NCBI RefSeq assembly: GCF_014356525.2 | Contig: NC_052506.1 | Coordinates: forward strand, 98,634,997-98,698,996 | DNA: 64,000 bases | Reading direction: 5' to 3' | From: Nilaparvata lugens | Taxonomy: Eukaryota > Arthropoda > Insecta > Hemiptera > Delphacidae | In this document: one piece after another, positions 12,529-21,463 of the stretch | Numbering within the stretch: the first letter of the stretch is position 1 | How the letters are laid out: the number at the start of each line of letters is the position of its first letter | Translations under genes and position numbers: made by a program | Notes under the pieces: model-generated | The model's input: only the letters and a program-made list of their open reading frames with translations | Told to the model about the DNA's origin: nothing | Databases searched by the model: none

Positions 12529-12952
12529 CAGTAAGTCGAAGATCCCCCGGCCGCATTACGAGCGCTGCGCAGGTTAAGTTCAATGGTGGGGCCGCCACCT
12601 TGCTGCATCTGAACTCACAGGATTTGTAAGAGGTTTACTCCCTTAGACAAGTTGCTTCCACCCCAGCTAATGAGTCTTGTCTACCCAATAAATTAGAAAA
12701 GAAAAACGAAGAAGATTAGTCAAGGAAGACCAGACAGAGAAAGTAAGTAAATAGAGAATAGCAAAAAGCTCAGTCAATAGAAGAAGCTATTCTAGATATG
12801 AGAGAGTTCCAGAGCAAAAGAAGAAGAAGGAGGGTGATGGGAGAAGGGCTCTGGAAGTTGGAATCATGTCGCAGATAGCACAGTCTACATGTTTTACTGT
12901 GGCAACAGTCTAGATGGAGGTGATGCCGATCTGACCATTCCAATTAATAACT

Positions 12953-13080
12953 GTAAATAATTATTTATTTCTTAAGTTTAATTCCATTTTATTGTCAATT
13001 TTTGTAAATGTTACCATAGGCAAGAGCCTAGTAACAATTGTCAATAAATATCTTATCTTATAATAAAATTAATTCATTCA
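12953..13080 (+). mobile_element. LINE-A 3' end, copy 1
   Basis: This is the rest of the LINE-A 3' UTR after LINE-D. It contains AATAAATAT-type sequence and ends in a short ATTC repeat tail immediately before BEL1 gag resumes at 13081. The same end is seen at 51361-51490. Confidence 0.75.
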
Positions 13081-15085
13081 AGCCATCCGCATTGCTTACT
13101 GAGACATTGAAGAAATTTTCAATTGAGCTAGGATCAGCCAAAAGATCCTTATTTAATATGAAGATTGATCAAGCTGATTTTCTGATTACAATGCTCTGTC
13201 TACCAAAATTACCGCTGAATATTCGAGCTGAATTTGAAGCTTCCATTCCTAATGATCAATTGCCTACATTTGATAGATTAATGAGTTTTGTTGCCAATCA
13301 AGAAAAATGTCTGGAGGTAACTAACCTCACTAGCATTGAGGAGCAGATTATCAATGCCAGTATCCAGTATGTGCAACCTTCTGCTGTGAAATCAGAACCC
13401 GCTTGTTCTAGTTATGCTATGAAGAGTCAACCTGGCAATGTTCAGAGTCTTACCTGCATCAGTGGTCACAACTGTGTGATACGCAAGGCAAATCATCAAC
13501 TGTATAAATGTGACCAGTTCAAGCAAGAAACAGTTGCTAAGCGTCTACTAATTGTGAGGCAGAACAAAAGATGTTTTGTGTGTTTGGGATCGCATCTAAA
13601 AGTTAATTGCAATTCGACCATCTGTTGCAAAAATTGTAGATCTATGCATCATCACACACTGCTCTGTAATAATGCTAATAATCCTCATTCATTATTAGCC
13701 ACTGAGAAATGGAACGCCCGCTCTGATTACAACCACTCTGCTTCATCGATGTCACCGCCTCATTGATGCCACCGTCAGGTTGTCCAGTATTCTCAAGCTG
13801 TCACTGTCAACCGCCAACCAGAACTGCTATGCAAAAGCCGTCGGCCGCTTATGGTTCACTGTCTGCCCCTGCTCCTGGTAATGTGCACTCAACCAATGCT
13901 GTAAGTAATTACAATCATGCCTCTTCTATTGTTACACCGGCCTCAGCTGCTGTCTCTTTGGCGATATCTACTAGCTACATTCCGCCTGCTGCGTCACCGC
14001 CTGTGGCCGATAATATTGCTGCACCTGTCAGGCCGCCGCCAGTCTCTACCAGCGCTGTTATGACTCCTGTGTCCTCTGCCACCGCTCCAGACGTTTTCAG
14101 TGGCTGTGCTCAAGTTAAGGCCATTCATGCCTCTGCCCTGTTAGGCACAGCTATAGTTGCTGTCATTAACCAGTACAATCAACAACATTTCCTGCATGCC
14201 GTTCTAGATTGTGGCTCCATGAGATCCATCATCACCGCAAAAGCTGCCGAGCAACTTGGATTGAAAGTTACACTCGCACAAATTCGGCTCAATGGCATCT
14301 CTGAGCAATGAACCACTGTAAAAAGCACCGCTCACCTGACACTACTGTCTAGACCGCAATTCAAAACTGCCCTTGAAACTGACGCTCTAGTATTGGAACA
14401 AATAGCTGGAGATTTGCCCGCATTTCCTATCAACAGTGAACTGAAAAATTCCCTCTCCCATTTGGACCTTGCTGACCCCACTTTTGACCAGCCCGCCAGA
14501 ATAAATATGTTAATTGGAGCTGACATATATCTCAATGTTTTCGTGACATCAGGACATTGTATTATACCTGGAAATCCTACCGCATTTTCCACCATATTTG
14601 GTTATGTGTTAAGTGGAATACTAAATGTTGAAGATTCACCCGCACCACTCAAAGAAATGCAATTGATATGCACCATGTTAGCACAAGAAGAACCGCTCTC
14701 TACTGTCATGAACAAATTCTGGGAAACCGAAGACGTTTGCTCAGATGTAAAAATTTCATCGCCTTCTGATGAACTATGTGAAAGACTGTATAAAGCCACC
14801 ACCTACCGCAATGATGAAGGAAGATATGTAGTCGCGCTTCCATTCAAACCTGAAGCACCCCCTCTTGTCTCAAACCGCAAACAGGCTTACCGAAGTCATC
14901 TTGGTCTGTTGAAGCGTCTGGATAAATCCTCCAAGCTAGAGGAGAAATACTCCAATTTCATGCATGAATATCAAGAACTTGGGCACTTAGCACTTTCCGA
15001 TTCTGCTGTCAACTATGTAATTCCGCATCATGCCATTTTCAAAAACAATGATCCTAGTCAGAAAATTTCAATTGTCTGCAATTAA
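13081..15085 (+). pseudogene. BEL1 gag-protease-RT start, copy 1
   Basis: This is the rest of BEL1 gag and the start of pol. The frame ending at 13766 carries the C-terminal gag and its zinc knuckles (YKCDQF, CFVCLGSHLKVNC, CCKNCRSMHHHTLLC), expected to bind RNA. A shifted frame (13763-14311) has a Pro/Ala/Ser-rich linker and the aspartic protease region. Its catalytic motif reads LDCGS, where LDSGS is usual. A TGA at 14309-14311 (GGA in copy 2) interrupts it. The next part (to 15085) contains NKFWETEDV and NYVIPHHAIFK, just upstream of the RT core. Coding then stops: RT core, RNase H and integrase are missing. Confidence 0.85.
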
Positions 15086-15713
15086 TTAAACTCTTAAATA
15101 TGTGTTTTATTTGGTGCAGTTGGCAATGCAAAACTAATTGTTTTGCATATCCGTTTTCTGTTTTGGGACTTGCTTTTTCTTCTGCCATGAGCTGGTCTCT
15201 TGAAATGTGCTCGTTGCAATGTTCCTTGATAAATCTATTTTAATGTTTTATTTCTGCCAACTTATTGAAACTTATATTAATTCTGTAGTAGATGTAAACT
15301 CAGTGAAAGCAAAATATGCTGTGAGTTCTTGTTTTTCTCTTGGTAATTTTTTGTAATTCCTAATTTATAAGATGTCTTTCAACCAAACCTTCCGAGCACA
15401 TTGTATGATTTTTCATGCATTAACGATAATTCTGGATTTTTGGTATGGTGTTTCTTTATTATTAGTATGATAAGGTTTTATCGTTTGTCATGATCGAGCT
15501 CTGTAATATGCTTGAAGTGTTTCCTATTACATAATTCTCAGTTAGCCAAAATGCTTTCAAGTCATTATATTTTCCCTTCTCATATTAGAATTAGTTATGT
15601 TAGGATAAATTTATACAGGGCTACCCATGATTTATATAAAAGGAAACCAATGTCTTATCCAACACAAGTTTTGGCCTGACTGTCCAGTACAGTTTAATAA
15701 CCGAAACACCTCA
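15086..15713 (+). other. Non-coding filler between BEL1 pol remnant and 3' LTR, copy 1
   Basis: Here the RT core, RNase H and integrase of BEL1 should lie, but no coding similarity is seen. The sequence is AT-rich. About 303 bases (about 15186-15488), bounded by the short repeat CATGA, are missing in copy 2 (junction near 53594-53600). This is either a microhomology deletion in copy 2 or an insertion in copy 1. Confidence 0.6.
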
Positions 15714-16222
15714 AGAGCTATTTGAACTATCGTTCGCCGAGGAACCGTTCTTCTTTGAAGGAGTCGTTCTCGAGTCATCGTTCACTCAGTGTGAAAAGTC
15801 GATCCCACTTCCTGGTACGTCTCGTGTCGTTTTCCCGCTCCAAGTTACATTCATGTCGATTCTCTACAAGATTAATCCGCTCCAAGTGTTTTATTACTGT
15901 GATAACGCTTCAATATCAATCTGAGACTTATTATTGTTGAGTATAATTCATAAAGACAGTATAGAACTGAGCAAGTTGTGCTTCCGCCTCGTGTAGTAAG
16001 ATTCCCACCTTTGTATGAAAGACTTTGTTTTACACCGCTTTGTTGTATTGAACTTGATTTATTGGTTTGAGTAATTCATTTGATCAACTTATTGTTGGTC
16101 TGGTCCTCCGATTATTAATAAAAGTGTATTCGTTTCAATTTGTGTTCACTCAGTCCAACCTGGCTCCACCAGTAGAAGCTACTAAGTGATTTGTTATTGC
16201 GCCCACCTCGGTGGCCGTAACA
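15714..16222 (+). repeat. BEL1 3' LTR, 5'-truncated, copy 1
   Basis: This matches the complete LTR at 35336-35911 from AGAGCTATTTG onward but lacks its first 56 or so bases. It ends in GGCCGTAACA, followed by ATATA (16223-16227). That is the same five bases that precede the 5' LTR at 35331-35335, as expected of a BEL target duplication. Confidence 0.85.
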
Positions 16223-16227
16223 ATATA

Positions 16228-17237
16228 GAGTCCTGATAGTTCACAATAACTAAAACCATCCCAGAATTTTCGAATGAAAACTATGCAAATAGTGTTGAAA
16301 CATGAAGATCATTGAAAAAAATAATGAATTTTTTGTGCTCTTAACTTTAAGGGCTCTAGCACAATGAATTATTTCCTGCTCATTAAAGTCAGTTTCTCAA
16401 TTATCATCAGAGAAGTGGTATCGGACCCATTAATTCTAGGTTATCAATGTTTTCAATAATTGTGAATAAGAGCAAGATATTCAGTGATATTCAGAGTAAT
16501 TCCTACAAACTATAGTTTCAATCCAGGATCTATAGCATAGCAAGATTCAATTTAAACTATCAGCATTAGTTGGATTAGAAACATTGATATTAGTTATGAG
16601 AAATACTGACAGTTTAGAGTGAGTTTTAGAGGAGATATGAGGTATGAACGTTGTCATTGGAGTGATAAAATGTCTTTCTAACAACTAATAAGATGAAGAA
16701 TACTATGGGGCTTCTTACTTAAAATACTATGGGATCTGAAAAAAGCACTTCCTTATGATCCTCTTTGTGAGACTGAGATGACTGAAAGTGAATGAAATAC
16801 CTGTACAAGGTTATTTTTGTAAAAAGGTCCATTTTATCACACTACTACTAAATACCGTACTGTAATAGTCTAGCTCTACAGTATATGGTAAATTATAATG
16901 TAGGCGATGATGATCCATTCAATCTAGTGTAAAATAATGTAATAAACTTAATTCAGTCATATCCTATTTGTTATGGATGTTATTAGCTCAATTAAAACAA
17001 GAAATCACGTAGTCACCTTGGTTATTTTGATTCAGCTGTAAAATTCGATCTCTTCTCGAGCGGACTGAGGCACAGAAATTGAAATTGAGAAAGAAATAAG
17101 AATTATATTAAATTTGTTTTCTAATATACAAAAGATTAATGCAATGATTGGTTATCACAGCACAGCATTTGCTTAAGAATTATCGGTGGTTAATGAATTG
17201 TGGATTCTATAAGCTGGAATAAAATACACCAAATTAC
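16228..17237 (+). other. Host intron sequence downstream of exon b, copy 1
   Basis: This is about 1 kb of AT-rich sequence between the BEL1 target duplication and host exon b (minus strand). I see no ORF, repeat or RNA gene. It equals 54334-55343. Confidence 0.6.
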
Positions 17238-17427
17238 CTTGGTTCTCGTATCAACTGGACAATCTTCACCTTGGATGTGCTGCTCTGTATACTTTTCATA
17301 AACCACGCAGTCATCCAAACCGGCTTCATCATTGTAATAGAACGATTTTCTATCTTTAAACTGTTGAACTTCTTCTGAGAGACAGTCATTCAATGATCTC
17401 AGTTCTCCAATTAGTTTCTCCAAATTG
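17238..17427 (-). CDS. Extra copy of host coiled-coil gene exon b (copy 1)
   Basis: This 190-base exon is identical in structure to 55344-55533. On the minus strand it is preceded by a pyrimidine-rich stretch ending CTCACAG and followed by GTAATT, so both splice sites are kept. It encodes a charged segment that begins NLEKLIGELRSLNDCLSEEV. In the window it lies beyond the terminal exon (35065-35217) in transcript direction, so it cannot belong to the same linear gene unless the locus is truly duplicated. This supports the view that copy 1 is an alternative haplotype or a misplaced contig. Confidence 0.65.
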
Positions 17428-18110
17428 CTGTGAGGAAAAAATATCAATGTTTACTCAATCAAATTGATATTGTAATGTAGCTATAAATGAGTAAATCAGA
17501 TGAATTACAAACGTTAGCAAAACAACAAAAAATCTGGAGTGGTACACTCACACAACTTTCCTTGCTCATTGAACTGTAAGCCTCATTCTCAAACTAGAAT
17601 AATTTAGGGGAATAACATCATGACAATTATTGGCGGCAACATATTATTTGCAACTACGATCAGACTACTGTATATGTGTATGTATAATTATTGTTTTCCT
17701 ACAGTTACGTTGAAAAGTGGCCATTGCTGCACTGATTACAGAACGCAAAGAATCACTTTTCCGCTCTAGTGCGGGAAAAATTTTTCTGCACTCCAGATTT
17801 GCAACATGGCAACGCAAAATACTTAGTAGGTTATATGGAGCAACAGTGCAGCAAAATCAAAATGAAGTTGGTAACAGTGACTGCTGTGGCTGCTATAGTG
17901 AGCAGAGGTGCAACGAAGCACAACGCGCTAATTATTATTCATTATATATTATAACCAAGGACAACGAGGACTTTAGGATTTTAGGATTAAGGTTTTTATC
18001 AATAATAAAATTACACAGAAAAACATTTGATGCATTTCAGGCAATTTTACCCATAATTACCCACTTTTCATATTCAATGGTAACTGTAGGAAAAACTTAA
18101 TGTGAAATAC
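17428..18110 (+). other. Host intron sequence upstream of exon b, copy 1
   Basis: This is intron DNA with no supported gene. The open frame 17717-18100 has no recognisable domain, differs in length between the copies through an indel and overlaps a repeat-like stretch, so I do not call it. It equals 55534-56215. Confidence 0.5.
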
Positions 18111-18212
18111 GTGCGCAAAGTTCCTCTGCTGCACTCAAGAAACCATTCCGCCCTCGCCTACGGCTCGGGCGTAAACGTTTCTTTCGGTGCAGCAAACTGA
18201 CACTTTGCGCAC
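18111..18212 (+). repeat. Nested hairpin repeat, copy 1
   Basis: Two perfect inverted pairs are nested: GTGCGCAAAGT (18111-18121) with ACTTTGCGCAC (18202-18212), and TGCTGCAC (18127-18134) with GTGCAGCA (18187-18194). A smaller GC-rich hairpin, CGCCCTCG / CTCGGGCG, lies at the centre. It is probably a small MITE or a TE terminus. The copy at 56216-56317 is the same. Confidence 0.7.
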
Positions 18213-18348
18213 TAGTTGCACAAATAACTATTTCAGAGTACTTTTTCCTTCGTGCAAATTGTGAAATTCGATGATTTTTTTAAAAGTCTTCAAAACAGCT
18301 GTTCTACAGATCTTGACTATGACTGTGTACTTATTTTTATAAACTGCT

Positions 18349-19066
18349 CTACCTACCTACCTACCTACCTCATGCACGAGATGGAGGTTACAAAGTCCAT
18401 TTCTCAAGGATAGGGTGGACCCCCCATTAGTTTCCCAGGAAAAAGACTCATGCAAGTTGATAGGGCTTATAAATAGCTATCCATGGTATAAATGTGAAGA
18501 AAATCGTTAGAGCCGTTTTCGAGAAAACCGTGAAAAAAATGGTTTTTTCGTCATTATCCGCCATTTTTCTCAAGAATATTACAGAGCTCCTGAAATTTTC
18601 CCAGAAATGAGACTCATGCCAGTTGATAGGGCTTATGAATAGCTATCCATGGTATAAATTTGGAGAAAATCGTTAGAGCCGTTTTCGAGAAAACCGTGAA
18701 AAACATGGTTTTTTGTCATTATCCGCTATTTTTCTCAAGAATATTACAGAGCTCCTGAAATTTTCCCAGAAATGAGACTCATGCAAGTTGATAGGGCTTA
18801 TAAATAGCTATCCATGGTATAAATGTGAAGAAAATCGTTAGAGCCGTTTTCGAGAAAACCGTGAAAAAATGGTTTTTTCGTCATTATCCGCCATTTTTCT
18901 CAAGAATATTACAGAGCTCCTGAAATTTTCCCAGAAATGAGACTCATGCCAGTTGATAGGGCTTATAAATAGCTATCCATGGTATAAATTTGAAGAAAAT
19001 CGTTAGAGCCGTTTTCGAGAAAAACGTGAAAAACATGGTTTTTTAGTCATTATCCGCCATTTTTTC
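18349..19066 (+). repeat. 165-bp tandem repeat, four units, after a CTAC microsatellite, copy 1
   Basis: After a short (CTAC)n run (about 18349-18370) come four units of about 165 bases. The landmark GACTCATGC falls at 18445, 18611, 18776 and 18941. Each unit also contains ATCGTTAGAGCCGTTTTCGA and a CCGCCATTTTT stretch. Copy 2 has only two units (56549, 56713). No coding capacity is seen. Confidence 0.88.
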
Positions 19067-20404
19067 CGCCATCTTGAATTGAATTTTATTGAATTTTTTA
19101 TTGTCGGATCCTCATGGTATAAGGACCTCAAGTTTAAAATTTCAAGTCAATCGGTTGATTAGGAATGGAGTTATCGTGTTCACAGACATACACACATACA
19201 CACACACACACACACACATACACACACACAGACCAACACCCAAAAATCATGTTTTTGGACTCAGGGGGACTTGAAACGTATAGAAAACTTGGAATTAGGG
19301 TACCTTAATTTTTTTTGGAAAGCAATACTTTCCTTACCTATGGTAATAGGGCAAGGAAAGTAATAATCACAATTAATAATAATCAGTGGGAGACATTTAA
19401 CGATTTAAAGACGTTTCTTCACTTTCTAGAATCCTTTCAAAAGAATTCGTTCAAATTCTACTCAAAACGTTTAATTTGATGTGTGTGACATAATGAACGC
19501 TCTGTATAGATTAGACTACACTACCATTGTTACAATACAAGAAGCTGGGTTGAATGTTGAACTTAATAAGAACGATAACAGAATACAAGACACAATATTA
19601 TTCAAGCAGACTTTATAAGATAGATTTCACTCCCCTCACGACACTGTGAATCAACATGTGAATGTGTAATGTATTTGACTTTTTTAGAGCGAATATTAAA
19701 TTATAATTATACTTTATACTTATTATACTTTACAAAGGTTTTTTATGAATTTGGTTGTACAACAAATTAAATTGATTTGGCGGTTTTTTAAACTTTTTTT
19801 ATAAGATGGTGATGATCACCGAGAATGAAAAATTCCAACAAGATTATCTGTTTCCACACCCACAGATTTCTCCCCGACACGAAACCCAAAATGTGCTCAG
19901 ATTGGCTAATTTTCACTTAGCCTACTGCTGATTCTCAGCCAATCGAATACATTCTGGGTGTCGTGTTGGCCAGGAATCGGTGAGTGTGAAAACGGCCATT
20001 GTAAAGAATGTTAAATAATGAAGAATTACAAATGAAGTGGAATGTTGAAAACAAATGCTCTCCAAAGTTTTCTAGTCTTCTAGCTAATTCAGCAAAATGT
20101 TCATCCTTATAACTTCAGTATGCATCAATTATTTAAATTTAGGGCCGGTTTCCGAGCTCGGGATTTTGGTAAGTTCTAGACTTTCAACAGCTGGAGTCGG
20201 AAAATTGGCTTTCCAAAACGGGGTGTAGTCGCAGTAAATAGTTGCAGCAAAATATTTTTTTTTCATTTCTATAATTGGAAACGTTTTTCCTTGACAAAAT
20301 GAAACATTCTTAAATATTTCAAAATAGCTGAAACTATACACTATTTTCCCTTTATTTTATTTTGTGTTCAATTTTCTAGTTTTTCGAAATTTAATTTAAA
20401 CGTG
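19067..20404 (+). repeat. TE-like tail with CA microsatellite and terminal inverted pair, then intron, copy 1
   Basis: A (CA)n run at about 19191-19230 and a perfect 10-base inverted pair, TACTTTCCTT (19326-19335) with AAGGAAAGTA (19353-19362), look like the end of a mobile element that includes the 165-bp satellite. The remainder to 20404 is intron-like AT-rich DNA without a supported gene. It breaks off at the N gap about 140 bases before the place where exon a would be. Confidence 0.5.
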
Positions 20405-20504
20405 NNNNNNNNNNNNNNNNNNNNNNNNNNNNNNNNNNNNNNNNNNNNNNNNNNNNNNNNNNNNNNNNNNNNNNNNNNNNNNNNNNNNNNNNNNNNNNNN
20501 NNNN
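20405..20504. other. Assembly gap of exactly 100 N
   Basis: One hundred consecutive N, a conventional placeholder for a gap of unknown size. It joins the end of copy 1 to unrelated sequence. Confidence 0.99.
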
Positions 20505-20569
20505 TGAGCGACGCTTGTTGAACTGGTTTCATTAATAGCTTCTTGCTCCTCGCTCTCTCATCGTTATCA

Positions 20570-20806
20570 TCTCTCTCCTTCTTCTTCCTCTCTTCTTCTT
20601 CTCCTTCTCCTTCTTCTTCTCTTCTTCTTCTTCTCCTTCTCTCCTTCTTCTTCCTCTTCTTCTAGAGAGAGAGAGAGAGTGAGGTTCTTCTAAGGGGACG
20701 GTTGAGGGGGCAGGAGAGGGGCGGCAGGAGCGGGGGAGTAGGATGGGTGCGGGGGGAAGGGGGGAAGGTAGGATGGGTGCGGGGCGAGGGAGGGGGGGGG
20801 AAAGTC
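20570..20806 (+). repeat. Pyrimidine tract followed by GA repeat and G-rich purine tract
   Basis: About 90 bases of almost pure CTT/CTCC repeats are followed by (GA)n at about 20665-20680 and then a G-rich purine tract with many runs of three to nine G up to 20806. The pyrimidine part can pair back on the purine part, and the G-runs could form quadruplexes. Such DNA is hard to sequence, which fits the gap just upstream. Confidence 0.85.
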
Positions 20807-20839
20807 ATAAAAATCTCGCAGTAAGTACACTTGGCATCT

Positions 20840-21463
20840 ACTCATAAGGATTACTGTGCTTGAAGGATCATAGGAAACTTCCAGAAGTCAGATCATAATT
20901 TGATAGTCCATAAACTTGGTCCTGAACATAACGAACACAACTAAAAAAATCATCAATTCGGTGCACATATAAAAAGTTATTGAATGTCAAATTTGAGGCT
21001 TGATTTCAATTTATATAGATTAACGGGGAGAATATCTCCTTTCTATTATGTCTTGATCATTTTTATCCGACCTATAGTTATTTTTTATTTATGATTATGT
21101 TCGTCAATGTCGAGACATTTCGAGCAGGAAACATTAAATTTTTGACATGCTAGAAACTTTTTGTTAAGATAAGTAGGTAGTGGAAGCGAGAAAGTTTTCT
21201 CAGAAATAATTGAAATTATTTTTTCAATTATTGTCAAACGTACTCCGAAGAACGTATTTTTGCCTCTCGAGTTTCAAAGTCAAGGATAGTGCTGAATGGT
21301 GTCCACCATTTATGCTACAATAGCTGGGATCAACAAAAACAAAGTACAGAACATTGAAAAAAAAAATGCAGCAACTGCAAGCCACATATTATAAATAGAG
21401 GAATGACAACCATGCTCGAATAATCCACGGTGTTTCATGACAGCCTTTTAAGGCAACAGCTGC
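20840..21463 (+). repeat. Segment A, first copy (flank of the large LTR element)
   Basis: This segment matches 29840-30468 in the same orientation, with many single-base indels. The non-coding LTR element is inserted at its right end: the sequence after CAGCTGC here continues at 29425, while the second copy runs on uninterrupted. No gene is seen. Confidence 0.85.

Larger units (their letters stand above)
9653..12939 (-). mobile_element. LINE-D, RTE-like non-LTR retrotransposon, found only in copy 1
   Basis: This 3.29-kb insertion is flanked by the 13-base duplication CCAATTAATAACT (9640-9652 and 12940-12952). Copy 2 has a single related site near 51350. The element lies on the minus strand. 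Its 3' end is a short run of GAC/ACG triplets, seen as CGTCGTCGTC at 9652-9661, as in RTE elements whose C-terminus runs into a short repeat tail. A roughly 400-base 5' leader lies at 12529-12939. It looks full length. Confidence 0.88.
1107..13080 (+). mobile_element. LINE-A copy 1 (CR1/jockey-like non-LTR retrotransposon) with two nested LINEs
   Basis: This is a two-ORF LINE inserted in BEL1 gag. It has a short 5' leader, ORF1 (from 1360), an AT-rich spacer with tandem repeats, ORF2 (endonuclease and reverse transcriptase, from 3491), a 3' UTR and a tail of ATTC-type repeats ending near 13080. A possible target duplication is TCAGGCC (about 1100-1106) against TCAAGCC at the far end. Two other LINEs interrupt it at 4616-7560 and 9653-12939. 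The uninterrupted element would be about 5.75 kb, a full-length size. The 5' end is placed only to within some tens of bases. Confidence 0.8.
1..20404 (+). repeat. Segmental copy 1 of the duplicated locus
   Basis: The whole stretch matches 39649-58177 in the same orientation with about one or two differences per hundred bases. It holds the foldback right arm, BEL1 gag, LINE-A, the BEL1 3' LTR, host exon b and the intron repeats. The match starts at the first base of the window and ends at the last base before the 100-N gap. Larger differences are nested insertions found in one copy only, a 303-base deletion in copy 2 and a change in satellite copy number. Either a recent duplication or two alleles assembled in series would give this picture; the end at the gap favours the second. 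Confidence 0.93.

Noticed and set aside
13764..13768. TGATG stop-start overlap in BEL1 as a reinitiation signal
   Set aside because: BEL elements use one polyprotein frame. The overlap lies where a frameshift shared by both copies is the simpler explanation.
17717..18100. 127-codon ORF in intron copy 1
   Set aside because: The frame ends differently in copy 2 because of an indel, it overlaps a repeat-like stretch and has no recognisable motif.
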